A stretch of 64,000 bases of DNA from Haloechinothrix halophila YIM 93223 (GTDB taxonomy: Bacteria; Actinomycetota; Actinomycetes; Mycobacteriales; Pseudonocardiaceae). Both the position numbers and the translations under genes were made by a program. Below are positions 11,214 through 25,178 of this stretch, one piece after another. Location of the stretch: positions 2,461,751 to 2,525,750 of the forward strand of contig NZ_KI632509.1 in NCBI RefSeq assembly GCF_000504245.1, given 5' to 3'. The first letter of the stretch is position 1, and the number at the start of each line of letters is the position of its first letter. Below the pieces are notes generated by a model that was not told the origin of the DNA, made no database searches, and worked only from the letters and a program-made list of their open reading frames with translations.

Positions 11214-11248
11214 GATCACCGGTGCCAGCTGAGCTGGCGTCGGTGATC
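11214..11248. terminator. Hairpin between convergent nusB and bldD
   Basis: A 16-bp stem (GATCACCGGTGCCAGC paired with GCTGGCGTCGGTGATC, two mismatches) encloses a TGA loop. It has no U tract but lies 95 bp after nusB and 27 bp after the bldD stop, so it can serve both strands. Confidence 0.6.
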
Positions 11249-11274
11249 AGGCGATCACGTGATCACCGCAGCGA

Positions 11275-11766
11275 TCACGCGTCGTCCTTGGCTGGCCGCG
11301 CCTCCGGCGGCAGCACGCCCCAGTCGATCAACTGCTCGGTCAGCTCACCAGGGGTCATGTCGTAGATGATCGCCAGCGAACGCAGGTCTTCGGTGCGGAT
11401 GGAAAGCACCTTGCCGTTGTAGTCGCCGCGCTGGCTCTGGATCGTGGCCGCATAGCGGGCGAGCGGACCGACCTTCTCCGCGGGCAGCTGCTGCAGTCGC
11501 TCCAGATTGATCACGATCTTGGTGGCCGGCTCCGCTCCGGACGGCACCCGCCCCTCCGGCAGCAGCTCCACGACGGGAACCCCGTAGAAGTCGGCCAGCT
11601 CCGCGAGCTTCTGGACGGTCACGGCACGATCGCCACGCTCGTAGGAACCAACGACGACGGCCTTCCACCGCCCGCCCGACTTCTGTTCAACACCATGCAG
11701 GGAGAGGCCCTGCTGTTGCCGGATCCCGCGGAGCTTGGCCCCGAGCGCCTTGGCGTAATCGCCCAT
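11275..11766 (-). CDS. bldD: Developmental master repressor BldD
   Basis: 163 residues. The N-terminal HTH_3 domain (LRGIRQQQGLSLHGVEQKSG, about 12-31) binds DNA. The C-terminal domain carries RGD, eight residues, then RTED: the RxD-X8-RxxD signature of BldD that binds a tetrameric cyclic di-GMP cage and drives dimerisation. In Streptomyces it represses sporulation genes during growth. ATG 11766 gives the canonical MGDYAKALGAKL start and has GGAG 10 nt upstream; the open frame upstream lacks family resemblance. It converges on nusB and diverges from pyrR. Confidence 0.96.
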   Translation of the reverse strand: MGDYAKALGAKLRGIRQQQGLSLHGVEQKSGGRWKAVVVGSYERGDRAVTVQKLAELADFYGVPVVELLPEGRVPSGAEPATKIVINLERLQQLPAEKVGPLARYAATIQSQRGDYNGKVLSIRTEDLRSLAIIYDMTPGELTEQLIDWGVLPPEARPAKDDA

Positions 11767-12152
11767 ATGCTCATATCTCCGTTTCCTGCACCCCGCAGCT
11801 CTGGTGAGCGGCGGGCACTCCCTGTGTCCTTCCGACGTGGTCGGGCGAGCCGGCTCCGCCGGGTGCGGTGTCACCGCTGACGGTCCACGCACGGTCATCG
11901 GTGCTGGTCATAGACCGATTTTCGCCCGATTTCCGCCTTCGGGGGTGGCTAGCCTTCCCTGGTCGAATACTCAGCGTAATGGTTACCCGATGTCGTCACC
12001 AGGTCAACCCGATCTTCTGGGGTAATTGGACTAACACGAATACACCACCCGGACGGCTGAGTGGAAGCCCCTGCTACGGTCTGTGGGGTAGTCGTACGGT
12101 AGCGCGCGAGCGCCGAGCCGGCACAACCGAACACCGAACCGGAGTCCTTTAA
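11767..12152. promoter_or_regulatory. bldD-pyrR divergent regulatory region
   Basis: This 386-bp non-coding stretch holds a possible minus-strand bldD promoter (TTGACC at 12007-12002, 16-nt spacer, TAACCA at 11985-11980), which would give a leader of about 200 nt. Near 11983-11998 TTACCC...TGTCGTCA loosely resembles a BldD box, consistent with autoregulation, but the match is imperfect. TACGGT and TAGTCG hexamers lie nearer pyrR; no clear -35 accompanies them. Confidence 0.3.
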
Positions 12153-12180
12153 CGACCCGTCCAGTGAGGCGGGGAAGGAG
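12153..12180 (+). promoter_or_regulatory. PyrR-binding hairpin joined to the pyrR ribosome-binding site
   Basis: CCCG (12156-12159) pairs with CGGG (12170-12173) around the loop TCCAGTGAGG. The loop matches the UCCNGNGAGG core of PyrR anti-antiterminator binding loops. The right arm runs straight into the Shine-Dalgarno GGAAGGAG (12173-12180), 6 nt before the GTG. UMP-bound PyrR would therefore block ribosome access, the translational control known in mycobacteria. Confidence 0.75.
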
Positions 12181-12186
12181 TCGAAC

Positions 12187-12780
12187 GTGGCGTCGCGATC
12201 ACGCGATGCGACGGATGCGGCGGTAGAGCGAGAACTGCTCTCCGCCGGTGACGTCGCGCGCACCGTAGCCAGGATGGCCCACCAGGTCATCGAAAAGACC
12301 GCCGTGGGAGCGGACACCGAGCCCCCAGTGTTGCTCGGCATCCCCACGCGCGGCGCGCCGCTCGCGGACCGGCTCGCCGACCGGATCTCCGAGTTCTCCG
12401 GTATCTCCGTGCCGCACGGCAGCATCGACATCACCCTCTACCGCGACGACCTGCGGCACCGGCCCACCCGCCCCCTTGAGCGCACCCGCATGCCGGAGTC
12501 CGGCATCGACGGCAAGATCGTGATCCTGGTCGACGACGTCCTGTTCTCGGGCCGCTCGATCCGGGCCGCCCTGGACGCGCTCCGTGACCAGGGACGTCCC
12601 AAGGCGGTGCAGCTCGCCGTGCTCGTCGATCGTGGCCACCGCGAGTTACCGATCCGCGCCGACTACGTCGGTAAGAACGTGCCCACCTCGCGCGCCGAGG
12701 ACATCTCGGTGCTGCTCACCGAGGTCGACGGCTCCGATGCCGTGCTGCTACGCGCGGCGCGAGAGGAGGACCAGGCGTGA
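12187..12780 (+). CDS. pyrR: Pyrimidine operon regulator PyrR
   Basis: 197 residues with a phosphoribosyltransferase fold. The PRPP loop [22 protein letters not shown] (about 114-135) and a basic RNA-binding surface are visible ([14 protein letters not shown]). It senses UMP/UTP and PRPP and controls the pyr mRNA; many members also have uracil phosphoribosyltransferase activity. First gene of the operon, with its own binding hairpin over its ribosome-binding site. The stop overlaps the pyrB GTG by 4 bp. Confidence 0.96.
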   Translation: MASRSRDATDAAVERELLSAGDVARTVARMAHQVIEKTAVGADTEPPVLLGIPTRGAPLADRLADRISEFSGISVPHGSIDITLYRDDLRHRPTRPLERTRMPESGIDGKIVILVDDVLFSGRSIRAALDALRDQGRPKAVQLAVLVDRGHRELPIRADYVGKNVPTSRAEDISVLLTEVDGSDAVLLRAAREEDQA

Positions 12781-13712
12781 GGCATCTGCTCGCCGCCGAA
12801 GGTCTCGACCGCGACACCATCACCGAGCTGCTGGACACCGCCGACGGGCTGAAGCAGACGCTCCTCGGCAGGGAGGTCCGCAAGCTGCCGACGTTGCGCG
12901 GGCGCACCGTCATCACCGTGTTCTACGAGAACTCCACCCGCACCAGGGTGTCGTTCGAACTGGCTGGCAAGTGGATGAGCGCCGACGTGATCAACGTCTC
13001 GGCGGGCGGCTCCTCGGTCGGCAAGGGCGAGTCGCTGCGCGACACCGCGCTCACGCTCACCGCGGCGGGCGCGGACTGCGTGATCATTCGCCACCCGGCG
13101 TCCGGCGCGGCGCAGCGGCTGGCGCACTGGCTCGCCGACTCTCCGGTCGCCGTGGTCAACGCGGGGGACGGGATGCACGAGCACCCCACCCAGGCGCTGC
13201 TGGACGCCGCCACGCTGCGGGAGAAGCTCGGTTCACTGGACGGCCGCCGCATTGGCATCGTCGGCGACGTGCTGCACAGCCGCGTCGCCCGCTCCAACGT
13301 GCACCTGTTGACCTGCCTCGGCGCCGAGGTGACGGTTGTCGCCCCACCCACGCTGCTGCCGCAGGGCATCGAGACCTGGCCGGTGACCGTCTCCCACGAG
13401 ATCGACGCCGAACTGCCCAGCCTGGACGCGGTGATGATGCTGCGGGTGCAGGCCGAACGGATGCACGGCGGCTTCTTCCCTTCGGCGCGGGAATACGCCA
13501 TCGGCTACGGGCTCAGCGAGGCCCGCGCCGCGCTGCTGCCCGAGCACGCCGTGATCCTGCACCCGGGCCCGATGCTGCGCGGCATGGAGATCGCCTCGCG
13601 CGTCGCCGACGCGCCGAACGCGCTGGTGACCGACCAGGTCGCCAACGGCGTCCACGTGCGCATGGCCGTCCTCTACCACCTGCTCGCGTCCGAAGGAGCC
13701 GAGAGTGCCTGA
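12777..13712 (+). CDS. pyrB: Aspartate carbamoyltransferase catalytic chain
   Basis: 311 residues. It joins carbamoyl phosphate and aspartate, the committed step of UMP synthesis. [13 protein letters not shown] (carbamoyl-phosphate loop) and HPTQALLD are intact, and [13 protein letters not shown] is the C-terminal signature. No pyrI regulatory chain follows, as expected outside enterobacteria. GTG 12777 overlaps the pyrR stop, and the end overlaps pyrC by 8 bp. Confidence 0.97.
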   Translation: MRHLLAAEGLDRDTITELLDTADGLKQTLLGREVRKLPTLRGRTVITVFYENSTRTRVSFELAGKWMSADVINVSAGGSSVGKGESLRDTALTLTAAGADCVIIRHPASGAAQRLAHWLADSPVAVVNAGDGMHEHPTQALLDAATLREKLGSLDGRRIGIVGDVLHSRVARSNVHLLTCLGAEVTVVAPPTLLPQGIETWPVTVSHEIDAELPSLDAVMMLRVQAERMHGGFFPSAREYAIGYGLSEARAALLPEHAVILHPGPMLRGMEIASRVADAPNALVTDQVANGVHVRMAVLYHLLASEGAESA

Positions 13713-15012
13713 TCGTTCCAGCCAGCCCGTGCTGCTCAAGGGGGTGCGCCGCTACGGCGAGGGTGAGCCGGTGGACGTCCTCGCCGCCGACGGCGTGATC
13801 GCCGAGATCGCCCCGGACATCACCCCACCCGATGGCGCCGAGGTCATCGACGCCGACGGCCAGGTGCTGCTGCCCGGGTTCGTCGACCTCCACACCCACC
13901 TGCGCGAGCCGGGCAGGGAGGACACCGAGACGGTCGCCACCGGCTCGGCCGCCGCCGCGCTCGGCGGCTACACCGCCGTGTTCGCCATGGCCAACACCGA
14001 CCCGGTCGCCGACAACGCGGTGATCGTGGAGCACGTCCACCGCGCGGGGCAGGCCGCGGGGCTGGTCGACGTCCACCCGGTCGGCGCGGTCACCGTCGGA
14101 CTCAACGGCGAGAAGCTCGCCGAGCTGGGCACCATGGCGGAGTCCGCCGCTCGGGTGCGGATGTTCTCCGACGATGGCCTGTGTGTGCACGACCCGCTGA
14201 TCATGCGCAGGGCACTGGAGTACTCCCGCGCGCTCGGCGCGGTCATCGCCCAGCACGCCGAGGAACCCCGGCTCACGGTCGGTGCGCAGGCGCACGAGGG
14301 CACGCAGGCCGCCCGGCTCGGGCTGTCCGGCTGGCCCGCCTCCGCCGAGGAGTCGATCGTCGCCCGCGACTGCATCCTCGCCGCGCACGCCGCCGCACGG
14401 CTGCACATCTGCCACGTGTCGACGTCCGGCACGGTGGACGTGCTGCGCTGGGCGAAAGAACGCGGCACGCAGGTGTCAGCCGAAGTCACCCCGCATCACC
14501 TGCTGCTCACCGATGACCGGCTCGAAACCTACGACCCGGTGAACAAGGTCAACCCGCCGCTGCGCACCGGTGCCGACGCGAAGACACTGCGGGAAGCCCT
14601 CGCCGAGGGTGTCGTGGACTGCGTGGCCACCGACCACGCCCCGCACGCGGAGCAGGACAAGGACTGCGAGTGGCAGGCGGCCCGGCCGGGCATGCTCGGG
14701 CTGCAGACCGCGTTGTCCATCGTGGCCGAGACGATGGTGCGGCCCGGCCTGCTGACCTGGCGCGACGTCGCGCGGGTGATGAGTGAACGGCCCGCCGAGA
14801 TCGCGCGGCTCGCCGACCAGGGCAGGCCCATCGCCGAGGGTGAACCGGCCTCCCTGACGCTCGTCGACCCGGAGGCACGCTGGACCGTGCGCGGCGCCGA
14901 GTTCGCCAGCATCGCGGCCAACACCCCCTACGAGGGGATGGAGCTTCCCGCGCGGGTCACGACAACGTTGCTGCGCGGGCGTGTGACCGCGCGTGATGGG
15001 AGGATCCGGTAG
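13705..15012 (+). CDS. pyrC: Dihydroorotase (class I)
   Basis: 435 residues, amidohydrolase that cyclises carbamoyl aspartate to dihydroorotate. Zinc ligands are in [12 protein letters not shown] (HxH), AQHAEE, HICHVST and ATDHAPH (catalytic Asp). The metal-bridging Asp of FSDDG is present in place of carbamyl-Lys. GTG 13705 follows GAAGGAG. The stop (TAG 15010-15012) shares one base with the start of the next gene. Confidence 0.96.
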   Translation: MPDRSSQPVLLKGVRRYGEGEPVDVLAADGVIAEIAPDITPPDGAEVIDADGQVLLPGFVDLHTHLREPGREDTETVATGSAAAALGGYTAVFAMANTDPVADNAVIVEHVHRAGQAAGLVDVHPVGAVTVGLNGEKLAELGTMAESAARVRMFSDDGLCVHDPLIMRRALEYSRALGAVIAQHAEEPRLTVGAQAHEGTQAARLGLSGWPASAEESIVARDCILAAHAAARLHICHVSTSGTVDVLRWAKERGTQVSAEVTPHHLLLTDDRLETYDPVNKVNPPLRTGADAKTLREALAEGVVDCVATDHAPHAEQDKDCEWQAARPGMLGLQTALSIVAETMVRPGLLTWRDVARVMSERPAEIARLADQGRPIAEGEPASLTLVDPEARWTVRGAEFASIAANTPYEGMELPARVTTTLLRGRVTARDGRIR

Positions 15013-15593
15013 TGGAGCGCATGATAATGACCCTGCTGGTCATCGGGTTCTTCGTGCTGTGCGCGGCCGCCATGTGGTGGGGCTGGCGACGCAAGGCAAC
15101 CGCGCAGCGCGCCAGGTACGCGCCGTTTCCGCCGGTGCCAGCGGCGGACGATCTCGGCGAACCGATCGCGGCCATGACCGGCATCTACGTCGCCACCACC
15201 GCGGCGGGACGCTGGCAGGAGCGCATCGTCGCCTACGGCGTCGGCTGGCGCGGGCCTGCCACGCTGCGACGCCACCCGGCAGGCGTGGTGGCCAACCGGG
15301 GCGGCGCGCGGGACCTGTTCATCGCGACCGAGGCCATCCTCGACGTCACCACCGCGCGCGGCATGGCGGGCAAGGTGATGGGCACGGACGGCCTGCTCGT
15401 CATCACCTGGCAGCACGGCGACACCGAGGTGGACACCGGTTTCCGGGGCGACGACCGTGGCGCCTACGCCGACTGGATCGCCGCGCTGCGCCCGGAACGG
15501 CCCGCCGAGCTGGCCACCGACAGCGCCACGGCCACCGCACCGGCCGCACCAGCCACCCACGATTTCAGCGACGACAAGGGAGAGACCCAGTGA
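15012..15593 (+). CDS. Membrane-anchored PH-like protein of the pyr operon
   Basis: 193 residues: one N-terminal membrane helix (about 6-23), then a soluble beta-rich PH-like domain (about 55-160), then an Ala/Thr-rich tail. A gene of this layout sits between pyrC and carA in mycobacteria (Rv1382 type) and other actinobacteria. Its role is unknown, but the conserved place and overlaps on both sides (1 bp with pyrC, 4 bp with carA) argue for co-expression with UMP synthesis. GTG 15012 starts within the pyrC stop. Confidence 0.8.
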   Translation: MERMIMTLLVIGFFVLCAAAMWWGWRRKATAQRARYAPFPPVPAADDLGEPIAAMTGIYVATTAAGRWQERIVAYGVGWRGPATLRRHPAGVVANRGGARDLFIATEAILDVTTARGMAGKVMGTDGLLVITWQHGDTEVDTGFRGDDRGAYADWIAALRPERPAELATDSATATAPAAPATHDFSDDKGETQ

Positions 15594-16740
15594 CAGAGTC
15601 CGTCGGCCTGTCCGCCGCGACATCGGCCGCCCCTCCGGCGGCTCTCGTGCTCGAAGACGGGCGCGTGTTCCGGGGCACCGGCTACGGCGCCCAGGGCAGG
15701 GCACTCGGCGAGGCGGTGTTCTGCACCGGCATGACCGGCTACCAGGAAACCCTCACCGACCCCTCCTACCACCGGCAGATCGTGGTGCAGACCGCCCCGC
15801 AGATCGGCAACACCGGCTGGAACGACGAGGACGACGAGTCGTCTCGCATCTGGGTCGCTGGCTACGTGGTGCGCGACCCGGCGCGAGTGCCATCCAACTG
15901 GCGCTCGAAGCGCGCGCTCGACACCGAGCTGGCCAACCAGGGCATCGTCGGCATCGCGGGTGTCGACACCCGCACCCTGACCCGGCACCTGCGCGAGCAG
16001 GGCGCCATGCGGGCAGGGGTGTTCTCCGGTGACGGCATGGCGAGCGTGGACGAGATGGTCGCCGACGTGCTGGAGTCGCCGCCGATGGCCGGCGCCGACC
16101 TGGCCGGTGAGGTCACCACCCGCGAGCCGTACGTGGTGCCCGCGCAGGGCGAGACCCGGTTCCGAGTGGCCGCGCTCGACCTCGGCATCAAGGCGAACAC
16201 GCCGAGGATGATGTCGCAGCGCGGCATGGAGGTCCACGTCCTGCCCGCGACGTCGAGCATCGAGGACGTGCTCGCCGTCTCGCCGGACGGCGTGTTCCTC
16301 TCCAACGGACCCGGCGATCCCGCCACCACCACGCATGCCACCGAGCTGACGAAGGCGGTTCTCGAGCGGAAGCTGCCGTTGTTCGGCATCTGCTTCGGCA
16401 ATCAGATCCTCGGCCGCGCGCTCGGCATGGGCACCTACAAGCTGCGCTACGGCCACCGGGGCATCAACATCCCGGTGATCGACGTGGCGACGAGGCAGGT
16501 GGCGATCACCGCACAGAACCACGGCTTCGCCCTCGACGGCGAGCCGGGCACCGAATTCGACACGCCGTACGGCAAGGCGATGGTCAGCCACTACTGCCCG
16601 AACGACGGCTGCGTCGAGGGGGTGCGGGCGCTGGACGTGCCCGCGTTCTCGGTGCAGTACCACCCCGAGGCCGCGGCGGGCCCGCATGACGCGGCACCCC
16701 TGTTCGACGAGTTCGCGACCCTGATGGAGGCCGTGAAGTA

Positions 16741-16741
<1 letters not shown>
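15590..16741 (+). CDS. carA: Carbamoyl-phosphate synthase small subunit
   Basis: 383 residues. The N-terminal CPSase domain ([15 protein letters not shown]...[14 protein letters not shown]) is followed by a class I glutamine amidotransferase. The nucleophile Cys is in [12 protein letters not shown] (about residue 267) and the His-Glu pair in [12 protein letters not shown]. It hydrolyses glutamine and channels ammonia to CarB for both arginine and pyrimidine synthesis. GTG 15590 overlaps the preceding stop; the TAA shares one base with the carB ATG. Confidence 0.97.
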
Positions 16742-20063
<3,322 letters not shown>

Positions 20064-20067
<4 letters not shown>

Positions 20068-20888
20068 GGTTCGGCCAGCGGCTCACCGAGGCCGTCGCCG
20101 CGCGGGGACGGCTGTGCGTTGGCATCGACCCGCATCCCGAGCTCCTCGACGCCTGGGGCCTGCCGAACGACGCGTTCGGGCTCGCGCAGTTCGCGCAGCG
20201 CTGCGTCGCGGCGATCGCGGGGGAGGCGGCCGTGGTCAAGCCGCAGTCGGCGTTCTTCGAGGCGTTCGGCTCGGCGGGCATCGCGGTACTTGAGCGCACC
20301 ATCGCGTCCTGCCGGGAGGCGGGCGCGCTGGTGCTGCTCGACGTCAAACGCGGGGACATCGGCTCCACCATGGCCGCCTACGCCCGCGCTTACCTGGACG
20401 ACGCCTCGCCGCTCGCCGCCGACGCCGTGACGCTCTCGCCGTACCTCGGATACGGCTCGCTCGCCCCAGCTATCGACCGTGCCGAGCAGCAGGGCAGGGG
20501 CGTATTCGTGCTGGCGCGGACGTCGAATCCGGAGGGCGGCGAGGTGCAGCTCGCCACCGTGTCCAGCACCGACGGTCGCACCACCGCACAGGCGGTGGTG
20601 GACGCGGCCGCCGAGCACAACGCGGGAGTGGCGCCGCTCGGCGATGTCGGGGTCGTCGTCGGCGCGACCGCCGATCACGGACTCGACCTGACCCGCCTGA
20701 ACGGGCCGGTGCTGGCCCCCGGGTTCGGAGCGCAGGGCGCCACCGCCGAGGACCTCACACGGCGATTCGGCGGCCAGCTGGCCGGGGTACTGCCGACGTC
20801 CTCGCGGGACATCCTGCGGCACGGGCCGGACATCGAGTCGCTGCGGGCCGCCGTGGCGCGCGTGGCGGCGACCCTGCCGGGGGATTGA
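20064..20888 (+). CDS. pyrF: Orotidine 5'-phosphate decarboxylase (long, type 2)
   Basis: 274 residues, the longer PyrF class of actinobacteria and myxobacteria. It decarboxylates OMP to UMP. The catalytic D-x-K-x-x-D is [12 protein letters not shown] (near 93-104), and [15 protein letters not shown] and [10 protein letters not shown] are typical. It is the last gene of the operon; pyrD and pyrE are not here. GTG 20064 overlaps the carB stop. Confidence 0.96.
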
Positions 20889-21315
20889 CCTGCCGGTGTT
20901 GCGGCAGTGCGCCGCTCGCTGTCACCACCGTTGGCCGGTTCACACGTGCCACTGGCGAGATATGGCCGACACCTCGGCAATTGACGACCTGCCAGTGCCC
21001 CACAACCGTGGTATTGCCGCTAGTCTTGCGCGTGCGCGTCACCTGAACGCGCACGCGCCCGGCGCAGACGAAGATCAACACCGGGGGTCCGGTCCCGCAT
21101 CGGTTCCCGGTATGTTGCTTCGCGAGCAATGGGCGTGGCCGGACCGGCACTCGCCGCGCGGACCCATGGGTGCTGCGGGGCTGATTCGGCGACCCGATAG
21201 CAACAACACAGCGCGACCATACGCAGCTCACGACGCATACCCCGCGTTGTAGTCGCAGGTCGCGGGTAGGTACCGTCGCGTCGACGAAGCGACCAGATTT
21301 CAATCGGAGGACATC
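20889..21315 (+). promoter_or_regulatory. pyrF-mihF intergenic region with a 12-bp perfect hairpin
   Basis: This 427-bp stretch has no credible gene. GCGCGTGCGCGT (21028-21039) pairs perfectly with ACGCGCACGCGC (21047-21058) across a 7-nt loop. It may end the pyr transcript 140 nt after pyrF, or sit at the mihF promoter, since TAGTCT (21021-21026) just before it resembles a -10 box. A second TAGGTA/TACCGT cluster near 21268-21278 is closer to mihF. The ribosome-binding site of mihF is CGGAGG (21305-21310). Confidence 0.45.
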
Positions 21316-21633
21316 GTGGCACTTCCCCAGCTGACCGAGGAACAGCGTGCTGCTGCGCTGGAGAAGGCTGCTGCCGCTCGCCGGGCACGCGCCGAACTCA
21401 AGGAGCGGCTCAAGCGCGGCGGCACCACCCTTGCCGACGTGCTCAAGCAGGCAGACGAGGACGAGATCCTTGGCAAGATGAAGGTTTCCGCCCTGCTCGA
21501 GGCTCTCCCCGGCGTAGGCAAGGTGCGGGCTCAGCAGACCATGGAGAAGCTTGAGATCGCCGCGAGCAGGCGGCTGCGCGGCCTCGGTGAGCGGCAGCGC
21601 AAGGCGCTGCTCGCCGAGTTCAGCGGCGAGTGA
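21316..21633 (+). CDS. mihF: Actinobacterial integration host factor (mIHF/sIHF)
   Basis: 105 residues, small basic nucleoid-associated protein with a helix-two-turn-helix ([23 protein letters not shown], about 60-82) preceded by a long charged helix. It bends DNA, affects supercoiling and was first known for phage L5 integration. It is essential in mycobacteria. Followed by gmk with a 4-bp overlap, the usual order pyrF-mihF-gmk-rpoZ-coaBC-metK-priA. GTG 21316 follows CGGAGG. Confidence 0.96.
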   Translation: MALPQLTEEQRAAALEKAAAARRARAELKERLKRGGTTLADVLKQADEDEILGKMKVSALLEALPGVGKVRAQQTMEKLEIAASRRLRGLGERQRKALLAEFSGE

Positions 21634-22199
21634 CGCATTCGCGGCAGCGGGGTCGGCTGGTTGTACTGGCCGGCCCCGCCGGCGTTGGTAAGAGCACTGT
21701 CGTCAGCGAGCTGCGTAAGGCGTACCCCGAGCTGTGGTTCAGCGTGTCGGCCACCACCCGGCAGCGCAGGCCAGGCGAGGTCGACGGGAAGGACTACCAC
21801 TTCGTCGACGCCGCCGAGTTCGACCGGATGATCTCCGAGGGCGAATTGCTCGAGTGGGCCGAGATCCACGGTGGCCTGCACCGCTCTGGCACACCGAGGG
21901 CGCCGATCGAGCGGCGGCTCGCTGAGGGGCTGCCCGCCCTGGTCGAGGTCGACCTGCAGGGCGCACGGTCGCTTCGCAAGGCCATGCCGGAGGCGATCCT
22001 GGTCTTCCTGGCCCCGCCGAGCTGGGAGGAGATGGTCGACCGGCTGGTCGGCAGGGGCACCGAGTCCTCAGCCGACGTGAGCAGGCGGCTGGAGACGGCC
22101 AGGCAGGAGTTGGCGGCGCAGAAAGAGTTCGACGAGGTCATTGTTAACGCCGACCTGCAGCGGACCGTCAAGCAGTTGCTAACCTTACTGTGTCCGTAG
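21630..22199 (+). CDS. gmk: Guanylate kinase
   Basis: 189 residues; phosphorylates GMP to GDP with ATP. The P-loop [12 protein letters not shown] is at about 11-22, followed by [22 protein letters not shown] (GMP binding) and [23 protein letters not shown] 21630 overlaps the mihF stop. Its TAG stop (22197-22199) ends on the first base of the 82-bp palindromic element, so insertion of the element may have fixed the present 3' end. Confidence 0.96.
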   Translation: MTHSRQRGRLVVLAGPAGVGKSTVVSELRKAYPELWFSVSATTRQRRPGEVDGKDYHFVDAAEFDRMISEGELLEWAEIHGGLHRSGTPRAPIERRLAEGLPALVEVDLQGARSLRKAMPEAILVFLAPPSWEEMVDRLVGRGTESSADVSRRLETARQELAAQKEFDEVIVNADLQRTVKQLLTLLCP

Positions 22200-22280
22200 A
22201 TACCAATCCGGCCTCAGCAGATCCCACGGGCAGTTGAGCAAGCGTATGCCCGTCGATCCGCTTCGGCCTTCTTGGTATGC
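22199..22280 (+). repeat. 82-bp palindromic element, copy B (gmk/rpoZ junction)
   Basis: It begins GATACCAATCCGGCC and ends GGCCTTCTTGGTATGC, which are the ends of copy A (9982-10063) in the opposite orientation. The length is identical at 82 bp. The inner stem ACGGGCA/TGCCCGT replaces ACTGGCA/TGCCAGT of copy A, a compensated change. The central GGCAG...GAGC...GTATGCC stretch is shared. It lies in the rpoZ leader. Confidence 0.75.
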
Positions 22281-22337
22281 CGGAGACGTCCCGGACAGGG
22301 GCGCCACACCCACGACTTCAGCACAGGAGCGTTGCGA

Positions 22338-22610
22338 GTGACCACCACGCTTGGTCTGTCGGGCGACAAGCTCGAAGGCATCACGAACCCGCCGATCGAC
22401 GACCTGCTCGACAAGGTCAGCTCGAAGTACGCCTTGGTGATCTACTCGGCGAAGCGCGCACGGCAGATCAACGACTACTACGCGCAGCTCGGCGAGGGCC
22501 TGCTCGAGTACGTCGGCCCGCTGGTCGAGCCCGGCCCGAGGGAGAAGCCGCTGTCCATCGCGCTGCGGGAGATCCACTCCGGCCTGCTTGAGCACACCGA
22601 AGGCGAGTGA
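22338..22610 (+). CDS. rpoZ: RNA polymerase omega subunit
   Basis: 90 residues. It binds the beta-prime subunit and helps RNA polymerase assembly. [32 protein letters not shown] is the conserved omega core, and the C-terminal [15 protein letters not shown] helix is typical of actinobacteria. GTG 22338 follows CAGGAG at 9 nt. The open frame extends upstream into the palindromic element, but that part has no family similarity. Confidence 0.95.
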   Translation: MTTTLGLSGDKLEGITNPPIDDLLDKVSSKYALVIYSAKRARQINDYYAQLGEGLLEYVGPLVEPGPREKPLSIALREIHSGLLEHTEGE

Positions 22611-22646
22611 GCCCGAGCGGCTCACCCGATGAGTTCAGGACACTCC

Positions 22647-23879
22647 ATGGCTCGTGAGCCGCGCCCGGCCGCCCGCGTCGTGCTCGGCGTCGGCGGTGGC
22701 ATCGCGGCGTACAAGACGTGCGAGGTGCTGCGCGGGCTGACCGAGTCCGGCCACGACGTCCAGGTCGTGCCGACCGCGGCCGCGCTGAACTTCATCGGGG
22801 CCGCCACCTTCGAGGCGTTGTCCGGCAACCCGGTCCACACCGGGGTGTTCTCGAACGTGCCCGAGGTAGAGCACGTCCGCACCGGCCAGCAGGCGGACCT
22901 CGTCGTGGTCGCGCCCGCCACCGCTGATCTGCTCGCCAAAGCGGCGACCGGCCTCGCGGACGACCTACTCACCAACACGCTGCTCACCGCGCGCTGCCCA
23001 GTGGTCTTCTTCCCCGCGATGCACACCGAGATGTGGGAGCATCCCGCGACGCAGGCCAACGTCGCGACGCTGCGGGAGCGGGGCGCGATCGTGCCCGATC
23101 CGGACGTCGGCAGGCTCACCGGCGTCGACACCGGCAAGGGCAGGCTGGCCAGCCCCGCCGAGATCACCGACCTCGCGCAGCTGCTGCTCGCCAATCCCGA
23201 TGCGCTGCCGCGCGACCTCACCGGAATGCACGTCGTCGTCTCGGCGGGCGGCACAAGGGAGCCGCTCGACCCGGTGCGCTATCTCGGCAACCGCTCGTCC
23301 GGCAAGCAGGGCTACGCGCTGGCGCGGGTGGCCGCCGCTCGCGGGGCACGGGTCACCCTGGTCGCCGCGCACAGCGTGTCGCTGCCGACCCCATCCGGGG
23401 TGGACCTGGTCAGCGTGTCCACCGCCGCCCAGTTGCGAGATGCCGTGCTCGACGTCTCGGCCGAGGCCGACGTCGTGGTCATGGCGGCCGCCGTCGCGGA
23501 CTTCCGGCCGAGCGAGCTGGCCCAGTACAAGATCAAGAAAACCGAGGGCGAGCCAGCGCCGGTGGCGTTGGAGCGCAACGCGGACGTGCTCGCCGAGCTG
23601 GTGCGCCACCGGCGGCCGGAGCAGATCATCGTCGGGTTCGCCGCCGAGACGGGTGACGGCACCGGCGACGTGCTGCATCACGCGCGCGCCAAGCTGCGCC
23701 GCAAGGGCAGCGACCTGCTCGTCGTCAACGCCGTCGGGGAGGGCAGGGCGTTCGAGGTGGAAGACAACGCGGGCTGGCTACTCGCCGCGAATGGCGACGA
23801 GATCGCTATCCCGTTCGGCTCGAAGTCGCAACTGGCCGCCGCGGTGTGGGACGCCGTCGCCTCGCTGCGCCAGCCGTGA
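22647..23879 (+). CDS. coaBC: Bifunctional phosphopantothenoylcysteine decarboxylase / phosphopantothenate-cysteine ligase
   Basis: About 410 residues; two steps of coenzyme A synthesis. The CoaC flavoprotein domain (LGVGGGIAAYKTCEVLRGL; ATADLLAKAATGLADDLLTN; PAMHTEMWEHPATQAN) is followed by the CoaB domain from about residue 190 (VVSAGGTREPLDPVRYLGNRSSGKQG; AAVADFRP; KIKK). The ATG at 22647 has AGGA 6 nt upstream; an in-frame ATG at 22629 is the alternative. Follows rpoZ by 36 bp and is probably cotranscribed. Confidence 0.95.
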   Translation: MAREPRPAARVVLGVGGGIAAYKTCEVLRGLTESGHDVQVVPTAAALNFIGAATFEALSGNPVHTGVFSNVPEVEHVRTGQQADLVVVAPATADLLAKAATGLADDLLTNTLLTARCPVVFFPAMHTEMWEHPATQANVATLRERGAIVPDPDVGRLTGVDTGKGRLASPAEITDLAQLLLANPDALPRDLTGMHVVVSAGGTREPLDPVRYLGNRSSGKQGYALARVAAARGARVTLVAAHSVSLPTPSGVDLVSVSTAAQLRDAVLDVSAEADVVVMAAAVADFRPSELAQYKIKKTEGEPAPVALERNADVLAELVRHRRPEQIIVGFAAETGDGTGDVLHHARAKLRRKGSDLLVVNAVGEGRAFEVEDNAGWLLAANGDEIAIPFGSKSQLAAAVWDAVASLRQP

Positions 23880-23972
23880 TGCACTCGCGACATCACCGGG
23901 GTTCGATCGCGTAATCTGATCCCAAGCGCGGGCTCGCGCGGCATTCGCCATCGCAGGCAGAAGAATCGAGGC

Positions 23973-25177
<1,205 letters not shown>

Positions 25178-25178
<1 letters not shown>

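Noticed and set aside
23880-23972. SAM riboswitch upstream of metK
   Set aside because: Only 93 bp are available and no SAM-I/IV-like helices or core are visible.
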